From Ochromonadaceae sp. CCMP2298 (taxonomy: Eukaryota; Sar; Synurophyceae; Ochromonadales; Ochromonadaceae), in the NCBI GenBank assembly GCA_026770595.1, contig MU634033.1, positions 1 to 17,022 of the forward strand: DNA of 17,022 bases. The letters run 5' to 3'. Below, one piece after another: positions 1-9,500 of the stretch. The translations under genes were made by a program, and so were the position numbers. The first letter of the stretch is position 1. Every line of letters starts with the position of its first letter. Below the pieces are notes generated by a model. It did not search any database. It had not been told where the DNA came from and was given only the letters and a program-made list of their open reading frames with translations.

Positions 1-2
1 AG

Positions 3-161
3 CAGAGAAGGGAGCAGCAGCAGGCAGAGGAGGAGCAGGAGCAGCAGAGAAGGGAGCAGCAGCAGGCAGAGGAGGAGCAGGAGCAGCAGAGAAGGGAGCA
101 GCAGCAGGCAGAGGAGGAGCAGAAGCAAGCAGAGGAGGAGCAGAAGCAAGCAGAGCTGGCA
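3..161 (+). repeat. 42-bp in-frame tandem repeat encoding QRREQQQAEEEQEQ
   Basis: Near-identical 42-bp units start at 3, 45 and 87. The third degrades into shorter AEEEQKQ units before position 161. Each unit encodes the same 14 residues (QRREQQQAEEEQEQ), four turns of charged helix. Near-identity at DNA level shows recent expansion, and the array probably continues left of the window. Confidence 0.9.
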
Positions 162-2646
162 ATGGGTAAGAAGCTGCGGTCGGGTCTGGGCAGCGTCCTT
201 ATGGATGACAGCCACGGAATGTTCGAGGTGAAGGCGAATCCTGTGGCCCAGACGCCTGTGCCTGCTGCTGTGCCTGTGTCTGTGCCGAAGATGGGTGCAA
301 GACTGAGCACTGCAGTGGGCCATGGGGAGACGCTGGGTCAGTCGAGGGATAAGCTGAGTGCGATTGAGGCGGGGGTGGAGGTGGGTGAGATCAGATCCCT
401 GGGTGCAGTCACTCACTCGGCTAATTTCGTACCCCTGAAAGCTGTGCTGAGGGAGGAGGAGGAGCAGAGCAGGTCGAAGGCAGAGCTGCAGAGGGAGCAG
501 GAGCAGGCAGAGCAGAAGCGGTATGAGGAGCGGAAAGAGCAGCAGAGGAGGGAGCAGAAGGCAGAGCAGCAGAGGCAGATTGAGGAGGTTCAGCGGGTGA
601 AGAAGGAGCGTGCAGAGAGAGAGGCGAGAGAGGCGGAGGAGAGGAGGGTGGAGGAAAGGATCGAGCGCAGTCGCAAGGAGAAGGAGTGGAAGAAGCAGCT
701 TGCGGAGGAGAGGGAGCTCAAGGAGGCAGAGGAGAGGAGGAGAAGGGAGGAGGAGATGGAGAGGGAGAGGCGGGAGCTAAAGCTGCAGAAGCGAGAGAAG
801 GAGGAGAGGGAGAAGCGAGAAAAGGAGGAGGAGGCAGAGGAGCAGGAGGCAGAGGAGGAGAGGCGGTGGTTGGAGGAGGCAGAGGCAGAGCGGGTGGAGA
901 GGGCAAGAAGTCTCAGCGTGTTGAGTCAGGTCAGTGGTTTGTCTGATGCGGCTTCTTCTTCTTCTTTGAAGATAGGCTTCTCAGATGAGCTCTATGACGA
1001 GGAGACGGATGGGTGGGAGGAGGGGGGAGTGGAGCTGGAGGTGGAGGGTGGGGAGGGTGAGATAGAGGGTGAGGAGGGAGAGGAGGAGGAGACAGAGGAG
1101 GAGGCAGTGGTGGGTACGGGTACGGGGATGAGGACGTCGACGGACACAGCCCTGCAGGGATTCTCAAACCATCACACCCACACACCTCTCGCCTTTCCCT
1201 CCTCCACTGGCGACGTGTTCGAGGACTCCAAGCACTTCATTGATAACGTGTTCGGCAATGGCGAAGACAAGGGGCTCACAAAAAGTGTGTCCGAAAATGG
1301 CGACTATGGCAACGGTATTGATGATGATGGCAACTTGGACTCCGGCTCGGGCTCTCCCCATAGCTTGAAGTCTGGCTCTACTGGCTTTAACTCTGGTGGC
1401 TCTCGTGTGGAGTCCGATGACAGAAGGGATCTGGAGTCAGAAGAGATGGACGTGGGTATAAGCATGTTCGACAACTCGCAGTTGGATGAGGAGGAGGAGC
1501 AGGAGGAGGTGGAGGAGGTGGAGGAGGTGGAGGAGGAGAAATATGTTGAGGAGGAGATGGAAGATGAGCACGGTGCGGACTTCGGAGTAGGTGCGGATGG
1601 GCTGCACGAGCATGACATAATCAGCAATAAGCTGTCGAGCACGTCGTCCAGGTCGCAGTCAGTCAAGATGACCACAGTGCGGGAGCTAGAGATAGAGGAG
1701 GGGGAGGTAGATGAGGAGGTGGAGCTAGAGCCACAGCAGCAGGAGGAGGAGCTCCTTCAACCATTACCATTACCATTACCATTACCATTACCTTCCAAGG
1801 AGAAGCACGCCGCAAAGCAGAAAGCACGCAAAGCCAAGAAGCAGGCACGGGAGGGACCAGGGGAGGTGTTGACGTTGGCGCTGCCCAATCCCTCCTCCCT
1901 CTACCCCTCCTCCCCCTTCCCCCCCTCCCCCATCTCCCCTCCTTCCCCCGCCTCCCGTTCCTCGATTAGCTTAGCAAAGGAGGAGCAGAAGGGGGAGAGT
2001 GAGAGGACGGGGGTAGAGGATAGCGAGAAGGGGGCGGAGTCTGGGGTGCGTCGCAGGGGGGAGGCGCGGGAGGTTGGGAGCAAGGGCGTGTCTGTGTCGC
2101 CGCAGCTGAGCAGTGCGCAGCTATGCCAGCACTTCGGTGTGCGCAACACTGCCATCTTCGAGGGAGGTCAGTGGGTATATGTATATGGTGGCAGGGAGTG
2201 CAATTTGACCTCTGCGTATGTACTGTACTGTCTCTAGTGTACTGTCCTCCTGTCCATTTGTTCTTGAATTTCTCGATTCTTCATATGGCTGACCTCCCCT
2301 ACTCCTCGTTTCACTCAAATCACACACACGCACAGACGCCATCTCCAAGAAGTTCAGCACCGACTACCGCGCCAAGGACTCCGTCGTGTGGGTCAACGCC
2401 CCCACCCTCTCCCTGCACTGGGGCAAGAAGGGCAAAGACCTCGCTAATTCAAAGTACGTACAGCTTGACAGGCACCGCAATGGGGGCATACCACTGGGAG
2501 AGAACAAGGGCTCAGCCAAGGCGCTGGTGAGGGTGGGAGCGGGGCTGACGGTCACCTGTTGGTCGGGTAGGACTTTGGATTTGAAGTTGGCCAGTGTGAA
2601 GGCGGCGCAGGAGTGGGAGCAGGTGATTGAGGCGCTGCAGGGGTAG
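3..2646 (+). CDS. Coiled-coil protein with C-terminal PH-like domain (5' partial, 2 exons seen)
   Basis: Exons 3-2166 and 2336-2646 join in phase 1 to give 824 residues, ending at TAG 2644-2646. The reading frame is open to the left window edge, so the start lies outside; the ATG at 162 is internal (codon 54). Residues 1 to about 310 are almost entirely E, R, Q, K and A, as in a long charged helix or coiled coil. Next come an acidic stretch (about 980-1130), a Ser/Gly/Asp-rich linker, a second acidic run (about 1485-1570), a Pro-Leu run, a Lys-rich patch and a Pro/Ser segment. The last ~105 residues are ordered and span the splice junction: DSVVWVNAPTLSLHWGKKGK, a SKYVQLD strand, a TVTCWSGRTLDLKL strand, then a final helix with EWEQVIEAL. 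That strand order and the Trp-containing terminal helix fit a PH-like fold, which usually binds phosphoinositides or proteins. The family is not recognised. A membrane- or cytoskeleton-linked scaffold is inference. Confidence 0.7.
1488..1556 (+). repeat. GAG/GTG trinucleotide-type repeat, acidic run
   Basis: Repeated gaggtggag units encode an E/V-rich run (EEVEEVEEVEEE) within the acidic part of the coiled-coil gene. The flanking region is also strongly purine-biased on the + strand. Confidence 0.8.
1761..1792 (+). repeat. Hexanucleotide repeat (CCATTA)5
   Basis: Five perfect ccatta units plus cc encode an alternating Pro-Leu run (PLPLPLPLPLP) just before a Lys-rich patch. Its identity and short unit mark a length-unstable coding microsatellite. 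Confidence 0.9.
2167..2335 (+). other. Intron of the coiled-coil/PH-like gene (169 bp)
   Basis: The donor is GAG|GTCAGT at 2167 and the acceptor is CACGCACAG at 2334-2335, with a CTGAC branch-point-like sequence near 2288. Without splicing the frame reaches TAG at 2235. Splicing instead restores a continuous PH-like domain (...IFEGDAISKKF...) with phase 1 on both sides. The frame of the downstream exon is fixed by its own long open reading to 2646. Confidence 0.8.
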
Positions 2647-2938
2647 TTAGGGGGTGGGGATAGGGGGTAGGGGGTAGCGGGGGTGGGGACAGGTGGGTGA
2701 GGGGAAAATACATCCTACAAACACACGGGGGTTAGATAGATAGGTAATCACGTTTTACGTCCTGTTCGAAATCACACCAAGACCAAGAAGGGGACTCTTG
2801 TGGGCGGATGGGGTGTGGGTGCATTCATTATTCAATAAGAAGATTAGATTGATCAGTTGATGTTCGAGTGTTATTGGTGGTTCACTGCCTACTGGCTCTC
2901 TGTCAGTCGCATGCTGCGGTGTGTGCATTGTACTAGTA
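2647..2938. other. Intergenic stretch, 3' side of the coiled-coil gene
   Basis: No gene is seen. The left end is G-rich (listed separately). An AATAAG-type sequence near 2833 could serve polyadenylation of the upstream gene, but it is weak. The rest is of mixed composition with no convincing ORF or RNA gene. Confidence 0.5.
2650..2688 (+). promoter_or_regulatory. G-quadruplex-like tract just after the stop codon
   Basis: Six runs of four or five G (2650-2654, 2656-2659, 2663-2667, 2670-2674, 2679-2683, 2685-2688) are separated by one to four bases on the coding strand, four bases past the stop. Four or more such runs with short loops match the standard G-quadruplex pattern. If transcribed, it lies in the 3' UTR. 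Confidence 0.6.
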
Positions 2939-3169
2939 CTAGACCTCCTGAAATGGGTTATTGGGACGTGGGCAGGGAGGGCAGGTTAGTAACCACCGCA
3001 GCACCTCCTGATTAGCATTCATAAAAGCATACGAATATACATCTGCATCCCAAGATTCTGTGCCCGCAACCACTGCAGCACCGGCAGATGTCCTCTCCTT
3101 GCAGCCTCAGCACATGAATGAACACTCCTGGGCTCGCATCCACTGCAGCAGAACGTCCAGAAGCTTCTG
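2939..3169 (-). pseudogene. Frameshifted ankyrin-repeat remnant
   Basis: Read on the minus strand, three fragments in successive frames resemble consecutive ankyrin-type units. The first is KLLDVLLQWMRAQECSF (3169-3107, then TGA). The second is SCAEAARRGHLPVLQWLRAQ (about 3117-3058; its frame stops at 3019). The third is WDADVYSYAFMNANQEVLRWL (from 3052), running to TAG at 2939. The '(C/S)AEAARxGHLxVLQWLRAQ' and 'W D AD x YSYAxMNxxxEVLRWL' patterns are typical of large ankyrin families in stramenopiles and giant viruses. At least two frameshifts and no visible start argue for a decayed 3' end of a gene. A short multi-exon gene is less likely, because the frame changes fall inside repeat units and lack splice sites there. 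Confidence 0.6.
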
Positions 3170-3530
3170 TATGAAATAATTGAGGGCGGTACGTACTGCA
3201 CAGACGAGAGCGAAATTTCAAAGTTCTGACCCAGTGCACCTTGTATACCGGGAGATAAAGGTGAATATGTGAGGGAGGGTTGTAATACCTGGTCTTCACA
3301 GCTCTACTTCTAATTACTTCTTACAACCTAGTTACTAGTTACTCTTAACCTTAAAGGCTCTGGGAGCTGTATACAATTATGCTATGTACGCTATGAAAAA
3401 GGTGTAAAAGGTGTGCAGTGTCCGTGGACTTCTGAATTCTGAATTCTGAACCCCGGACCTGTTGTTGCTGCTACGCTGTGCTGCGATCCGCCACCAGCTC
3501 CCCCCATCCCCCCATCCCCCCCTCACCCCC
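3170..3530. other. Intergenic stretch, 3' side of FANCI
   Basis: No gene is supported. It presumably contains the 3' UTR of the minus-strand FANCI gene. It is less GC-rich than the flanking exons. The only clear structure is a 7-bp tandem repeat (TCTGAAT, nearly three copies, 3431-3450). Confidence 0.45.
3431..3450 (+). repeat. 7-bp tandem repeat TCTGAAT
   Basis: Two full copies and a six-base third copy are adjacent. It lies in the presumed 3' UTR or downstream flank of FANCI. Confidence 0.8.
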
Positions 3531-6500
3531 TCACCCCACCACTAAGAACCCCTCCATGTCTGCATACGCATCCGTGCCGTCCTCCGTGCCCAGCCATGCG
3601 TCCACCACCTCATTGCGACTGCGCAGACGCGCCCTCTTGAGCGCACCGCCCCCGCCTCCCTGCCGACTAACCGCCCTATGCACCTGCAAACCCTCAACAC
3701 CTATACCCGCACCCCCTAGGCGCTGGCTCTCGCGTAGGCGCAGCAGGGACGCTCGGTGCGCGGCGATGGCGCTGAGTCGAGGGTCCAGGCCGGCGCCGAT
3801 AACAGTGCGGTGGGAGGAGAGAGAGCGCAGTGTGACACGCTCCCGGCCCACGCGCATCTCGGCCCGCGTCTCTGCAACCACCTCCGCCCCCCCGTCGCTG
3901 TCCGAGTCCGAGTCGCCCACACCCCTCCGCTCCTGCCTCACCTTTGCCTGCGCCTGTGTCTGCACCTGTGGCTGTACTACAGTCCCATCAGCCAGCAGCG
4001 TCTGCGGTGTGATTCGCTTCTTCACCCCCCCTGCCTGCGCCTCCGCTCGTGCCTGCGCCTGCGCCGCCTGCACCTCTGCCTGCGCCTCTGCCTGTGCCTC
4101 TCTGTCGTCCCCCTGTAGGGCCGACAGACACCCCCGCCCCACAGTATCCACCAGCTGTAAGGCAGTAGAAAGCGCGGGGCAATGCGCCCACTGCAGCAAT
4201 TCAGCCATCGACCTGCTCAATCTGGGTAGGGCGGGATAAGGTCGATCTATCTCTCGCAATATCTGGAAGAGATTCAACTCCACTGCGTCGAGACGAGCCA
4301 AGGCACTCTGGGCCCGCTTCAACCCCGCCAAAGCTGGCGCCGAGGGGCGGCGGGGACAGAGAGCTATGCGCTGCATCAGGTACAACTTCATACCCACTAC
4401 CAGCTGTGGGGGGACGCCTGTGAGCAGGCCCACCAGCAGAGAGCAGTGCGGGTGCGTGCTGATGGACCGGTACTTGTGGGCCAGAGCTTGCGTGCGGGGG
4501 GGGGGCTGAGAGGAGTGAGAGGAGTGGGAAGCAGAGGAGGCAGAGTCACTGCCCTCGTCGCTGTGCCTCTTCCTCTCATCCCCACTGTCACTGCCACTAC
4601 CTCTACTGTCACCGCTATCGCTGTCGTCACCACGCCTACGGCCCCCACTCATGCCCCCACCCCCAACCCTTTCATCCCCCTCCTCCCCCTCCTCCTCACT
4701 CGAAAACGTGTCCCTGTCCCTCTTGCACTGCGAAACCAGCGTGGTCACCTTACGCAGGTGCTGTGCAGCCTTCAGCAGCCTCACGGCGTCTCTGTTAGCG
4801 CCTGCTAGAAGGCGGTCCAGCAGCTGCAGTGCCTGGGATATCCGCGCCTCAGGGAGGGCGTCGATGTACAGGCGCAGGCGCGTCGGCTGGGGGTTGCCTT
4901 TGCCCCTGCCTTTGTTCCCGCTCTCGCCCTTGCTTGCGCCGGTGCCGGTAGCGGTGGTGGCGGCGGAGCCTGCGGGGGGGGCACTGGCCTCCCAGGCGGC
5001 GTCCAAGTCAGCGTCTGCAAATAATCCCATAAGTGCCTCCGCTACCAACCCAGCGCTCTCGCACAGACCAGCGTCCAGATGAGACGCCTTCATGCCCTTT
5101 GAGTCAGTACCGTCACCTGTACTAGCACCGCTGCTACTGTTGCTGGCACCGACACCGCTACTGTAACTATTGCTATTACTGGCGGTGGTGGCAGTAGCGG
5201 TGGAGCCTAGCAGCTGTCTCAGCGTGCAGTCCAGGTGCTTCAACAGCTCCTTGCATACCAGATCAGACACAGCCCGTGTCACCGCCAAAGACCCCTTGTC
5301 CTGCCCCTCTTTCTCCTGCTCCTGTCCCCGACCCTCCCACCCCTCTTTCTCCTGCTCCTGCCCCTGCCTCTGCCCTTCCTCCTCCCCGTCCTGCCCCTCT
5401 CCCTCCTCCGCACCTACACATACAGACTTCGCCCCGCGAGTGCTCCTGCGCCTGCCCCCATCCCCGCCCCTATCCCCGTCCCTCCCGTCCTTGTCAGTAT
5501 CAGTTTCACTCGTGTACTCAGCCTGCGTGGGCGCAAAGCTCCCTCTGCCCACACACCCCAGTAGGGCAGCCGCGCACTCCAGACCGTAGCTGGTGCCGCA
5601 GTAGCGCAGTGCCAGCACCACCACTGTGCTGACTATGTGCGCATGGGGGGCGTGCAGGTGTCGCAGTGTCAGCAGCAGAGTGCGACCTACGGCCCGGTCG
5701 GTCCTGCTGGCGTCAATTACCCACCCCTGCCCCAGCCTCTGCCCCTGCCCCTGTCCCATCCCCCCCATCCCCCCTACCCCCCCTACCCCCATCCCAATCC
5801 CCCCTACCCCGCACCCGCGCAGCTGACTCAGCAGAGACACGTAAGCGTCAAAAGTACGTACCATGACTCCCTCCCTCACTGCTCTTAGCAGCTCAGAAGC
5901 GAACAAAGGCGCCACTCCCTGCCCCTTCACTTGCCCCAACCCCTGTCCCCACGGGCTCCGCTTTTCTACCAGCAGTATCTGCCCCTGTCCCTGCTTCTTC
6001 TGTCCCCCGGTCTCGATTGCACCCCCCCCCATCCCCACATCCACATCCACATCCACCGCCCCGTGCAGGTGCGGTAGCAGTGTAGCCACTGCTCTCAAAA
6101 CCTGACAGCGTAGGTTGAAGAGAGAGCCGCGCACCGCAGACATCAGCGCCGCCGCAGTCATCGCACCCACACCCGCACCCATATCGAATGGAGCGTTAGC
6201 AATGCCCCCACCGCCCCCTCCACCTGCCCAACTGCCACCGCCCCCGCCGCGCCCCCCTGCTCTCAAACCCATACCCGTACCCGCACCCATACCCGTGCCT
6301 GTCTCGTCTATGTGCAGGTCCCAGCGCCTGTGTGAGCGACGCAGGTCCGCCGGGAGGTTTGCGATGGTGCCCTGCAGCAGGGGATGAAGACTCCCACACC
6401 CATGCCCCATATGCCCATTCTCATGCCCATCACTATACTCATTACCATACTCTCGATGCCCATTACCATACCTATTTCCTTTCCCATGTCCATTCTCATA

Positions 6501-9500
6501 CCTGTTTCCACTTCTATGCCCATTCCCATTCCCATATTCACTCCCATACCCAGCCCCCATACCTCTACCCATACCTGTCCCTGCGCCATTTACAAAACCC
6601 ACAAATATTTGCGTGGGAATCACAATTATCCCCATGCCCACACCAGCACCCCTATCCCCATTCACCCCCCTACCACCGTCACGAGACCCGCCACTGGGGA
6701 ATCCCTGCGTCAGCACGGTACTGAGGCTGAAACCTCTGAAGCCCCCCTCTCCCCCTCCGTCCCCGCCTCTGTCCCCGCGGAATGAGATATTGTGCCACGC
6801 ACCTGCTCCCGCCCCCACCGCCTCCTCCTCCTCAGAGCACGCGTCGCTGAAAATAGCAGCGTCAGAATCCTCCCCCTCCTCTGACCCCGACTCCTCCAAG
6901 TCCCCTCCCCTGCCCCCACCCCTACTGTCCTTCCCACGGCTCACACACGCGCGCACAGAGCGTTTTGTGCGCCTGGAGCTGTGCCGCTTGCGCCCCCGTC
7001 CACTACCACTGCCCCCCTCTGCTCTGCGTAGCGCTCTGCGGTAGTCAGCTAGCAGCGCCTGCTCCCGCACCAGTAGAGAGTCCTCCAGACCCACAGCGCA
7101 GACGAGGCTGTAGGCACGCAGGAGCTGCGTGAGTGCCTGGCCCTGTGGCTGTTGGCGTGGATGCTGTTGCCGGCGTGGGTGCTGTTGTTGCTGTTGCTGA
7201 GGAGGGGTGTCTAAACTCCCACTGCTCCCACCCCCACCGATAGCCCCAGTGAGCGCATGTGCGGCCAGGGTGATCACGCCCAGGCGCAGGCTGCGGGGCA
7301 TACACCCCAACTGCTCCTGCCCCTGACCTTGCCCCTGCCCCAGTCCCTCCTGCTCTTGCCCCCGCTCCCTACCCTGCTCCTGCCCCTGCTCTATCGCGAA
7401 CGCGTCAGTGGCATGCTGCAGCAGTAGCACAAGTCCACTCAGAGGCGCCTCCACCTGCGCAGACACACCTCCGTACCCCCCGTACCCAGACCCGTACCCA
7501 TATTCAGAGCCGTACTCCACACCTCCGCACCCCCCCAGGCCTCCCACCCTATAGGGAGAGGTGAAGGCGCCGGAGCTAGAGGCGACAGCGGCGGAAACAG
7601 AGGCAGAGGCGGCGGTGGGTGCGGGAAAGGCTTGCATACCTATGAGGCATCGCTGGTACCTGTCCTGCGCATCGTCGTGGCTCGACACATCGTACGTACC
7701 CGCTGCCACTGCCCCCACTGCCTCCAGTGCCCCCAGCAGCACGTCCAGCTGAGCGCAGACCAGGATTGCCGCTGACATGCGTGTCTGTGCCTGTGTCTGT
7801 GCGCTTCGATGTATTTGTGTCTGTTCTGAGTCCTGCGGGCCACTACTGGAGCCCGCAAGCAGACAGGCTAGCACCCCCCGCAGAGCCGCGCTGGCAAACA
7901 GCAGACAGAGCAGCTGCTGCCGAGCCTCCAATGCCCCCCCACTACTACCGCCGCCACCACCGCCATCCTCAGCCACAGGGGCGCAGGAGGGGGCCAGGCC
8001 ACAGCCCGCCGCAGCCCCGCGCACAGCCCCCATCAGATAGGGTAGGAAGCGCGGCCGCAGTGAGGTGGCGAAGGAGGAGGAGGGGGAGGTGTAGAGGGAG
8101 TGCAGTGAGTGCAGACAGTCAGCCCCAGCCTCAGTCCCAGTCCCTGTTCTAGTCCCATCCGCCCCTACGCCTCCCGGTGTGTTCCTTGTGTTCCCTGCAA
8201 TTCCCTGTGCCAGTGCAGAGGCATAGAGGGCGGGGATATCGCAGAGTGTGTGGTAGATGTAGGTGTCGGGGCTATAGGGTGTATGGGAGGTGTCCTTCGG
8301 CGAGTCTGCCTGCCCACACTCCTGTCCCTGCCCCTGCCTCTCCCCCACGCACAGGGCAGCCACCGCCACATCTAGTCGCCACGCCAGCTGCAGCAGGTGG
8401 TAGACATCCTCACTCAAAGTGGGCGCCTCTCTGGGGGTGGCGGCTGTGGGTGTGGGTGTGGGAGTGGGTGCTGACTGTGCTGAGGCTGATGCTGATGATG
8501 CCGATGCGGATGTGGGTGCTGGAGCAGCGGTTGTTAACAAGGATAGGGCGGCGCGTGGGTTCAGCAAGGGCAGAGCATCCTCAGATAGAGAGTGGGAGTG
8601 GCGGGTGTTGTGTGTGTAGCATAGTCGCAGCCTTCTCTCCACCAGATCCTGCAGCCCCAAGAGCGTGCTTAGGGACAGAGGGGAGCCAGAAACAGAAACA
8701 GAAGCAGAGGTAGAGACATGGCCAGAGCCCCCAGGGGCGGAGGCAGAGGCGGATGCAGAGGTTGAGGTGGAGGTTGAGGTTGAGGCAGAGGTGGAGGCGG
8801 TGAGGCATGCAGATGCAAAGACCTTGTCTAGCTGTCTGATCAGCAGCACATACACCTCCCTGCGGAACACTGCTGGCATCTGCATCGCATAGGACATAGA
8901 CTGCAAAACCTCCCCCCCCCTGCCCCCACCCCCTGCAGAGAAGATCAAAGGCACCAAGGCACGCAACGCGCACAGTTTGCGCTGTGGTGTGGCCTGCAGA
9001 CCCTTGCGTACACTCCCCTGCACCAGGGCGAACACACTCTCGCAGTCGCTGAGCCCCACCATCGCCCCCAGTAGACTCTGCAACACCGGCAGTGGCAGCG
9101 ACACCTCCAGTGAAGGGAACTGAGCAAATGGCGCCAGCAGGGCCAGGCGCTGCGGATAAAGCGCACAAAGAGAGTGCAGCAGGGAGAGAAGCTGGGGCAG
9201 CAGGCAGGCAGCTGCGGCAGACGGGGGCACCCACCCGCTCTTACCCCCACTCCCACCTCTACTCCCCCTACCCCCAACCCCTCTCCTACTCCCCACCTGG
9301 TGGCTACCGCAGGGGTCTAGGCAGGCAGCCCCCACGCCCCTTAGCGCGGCCCCCAATAGTGACGCCTGCACTGCGGGAATTGTCTCAAACACAGTCAACA
9401 GGCAGGCGCCAATCAGCTCGCTGGGGGATAGGGACAGGGGATCAAGAGACAGGGGTGACTGTGCATATGTGGGTAGGGGATCTTCAGGTGCGGCTGTGGC

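Noticed and set aside
3478-4239. 253-codon plus-strand ORF rich in Ser, Pro, Arg and Cys
   Set aside because: It is an antisense shadow of the FANCI C-terminal exon. The minus strand holds the recognisable conserved protein.
8978-8978. Lysine at codon 523 counted from the TTG at 10544, equal to human FANCI K523 numbering
   Set aside because: The equal number is an accident, since that start is inside exon 3. The residue is Lys800 in the spliced model. The alignment to K523, not the number, is the evidence.
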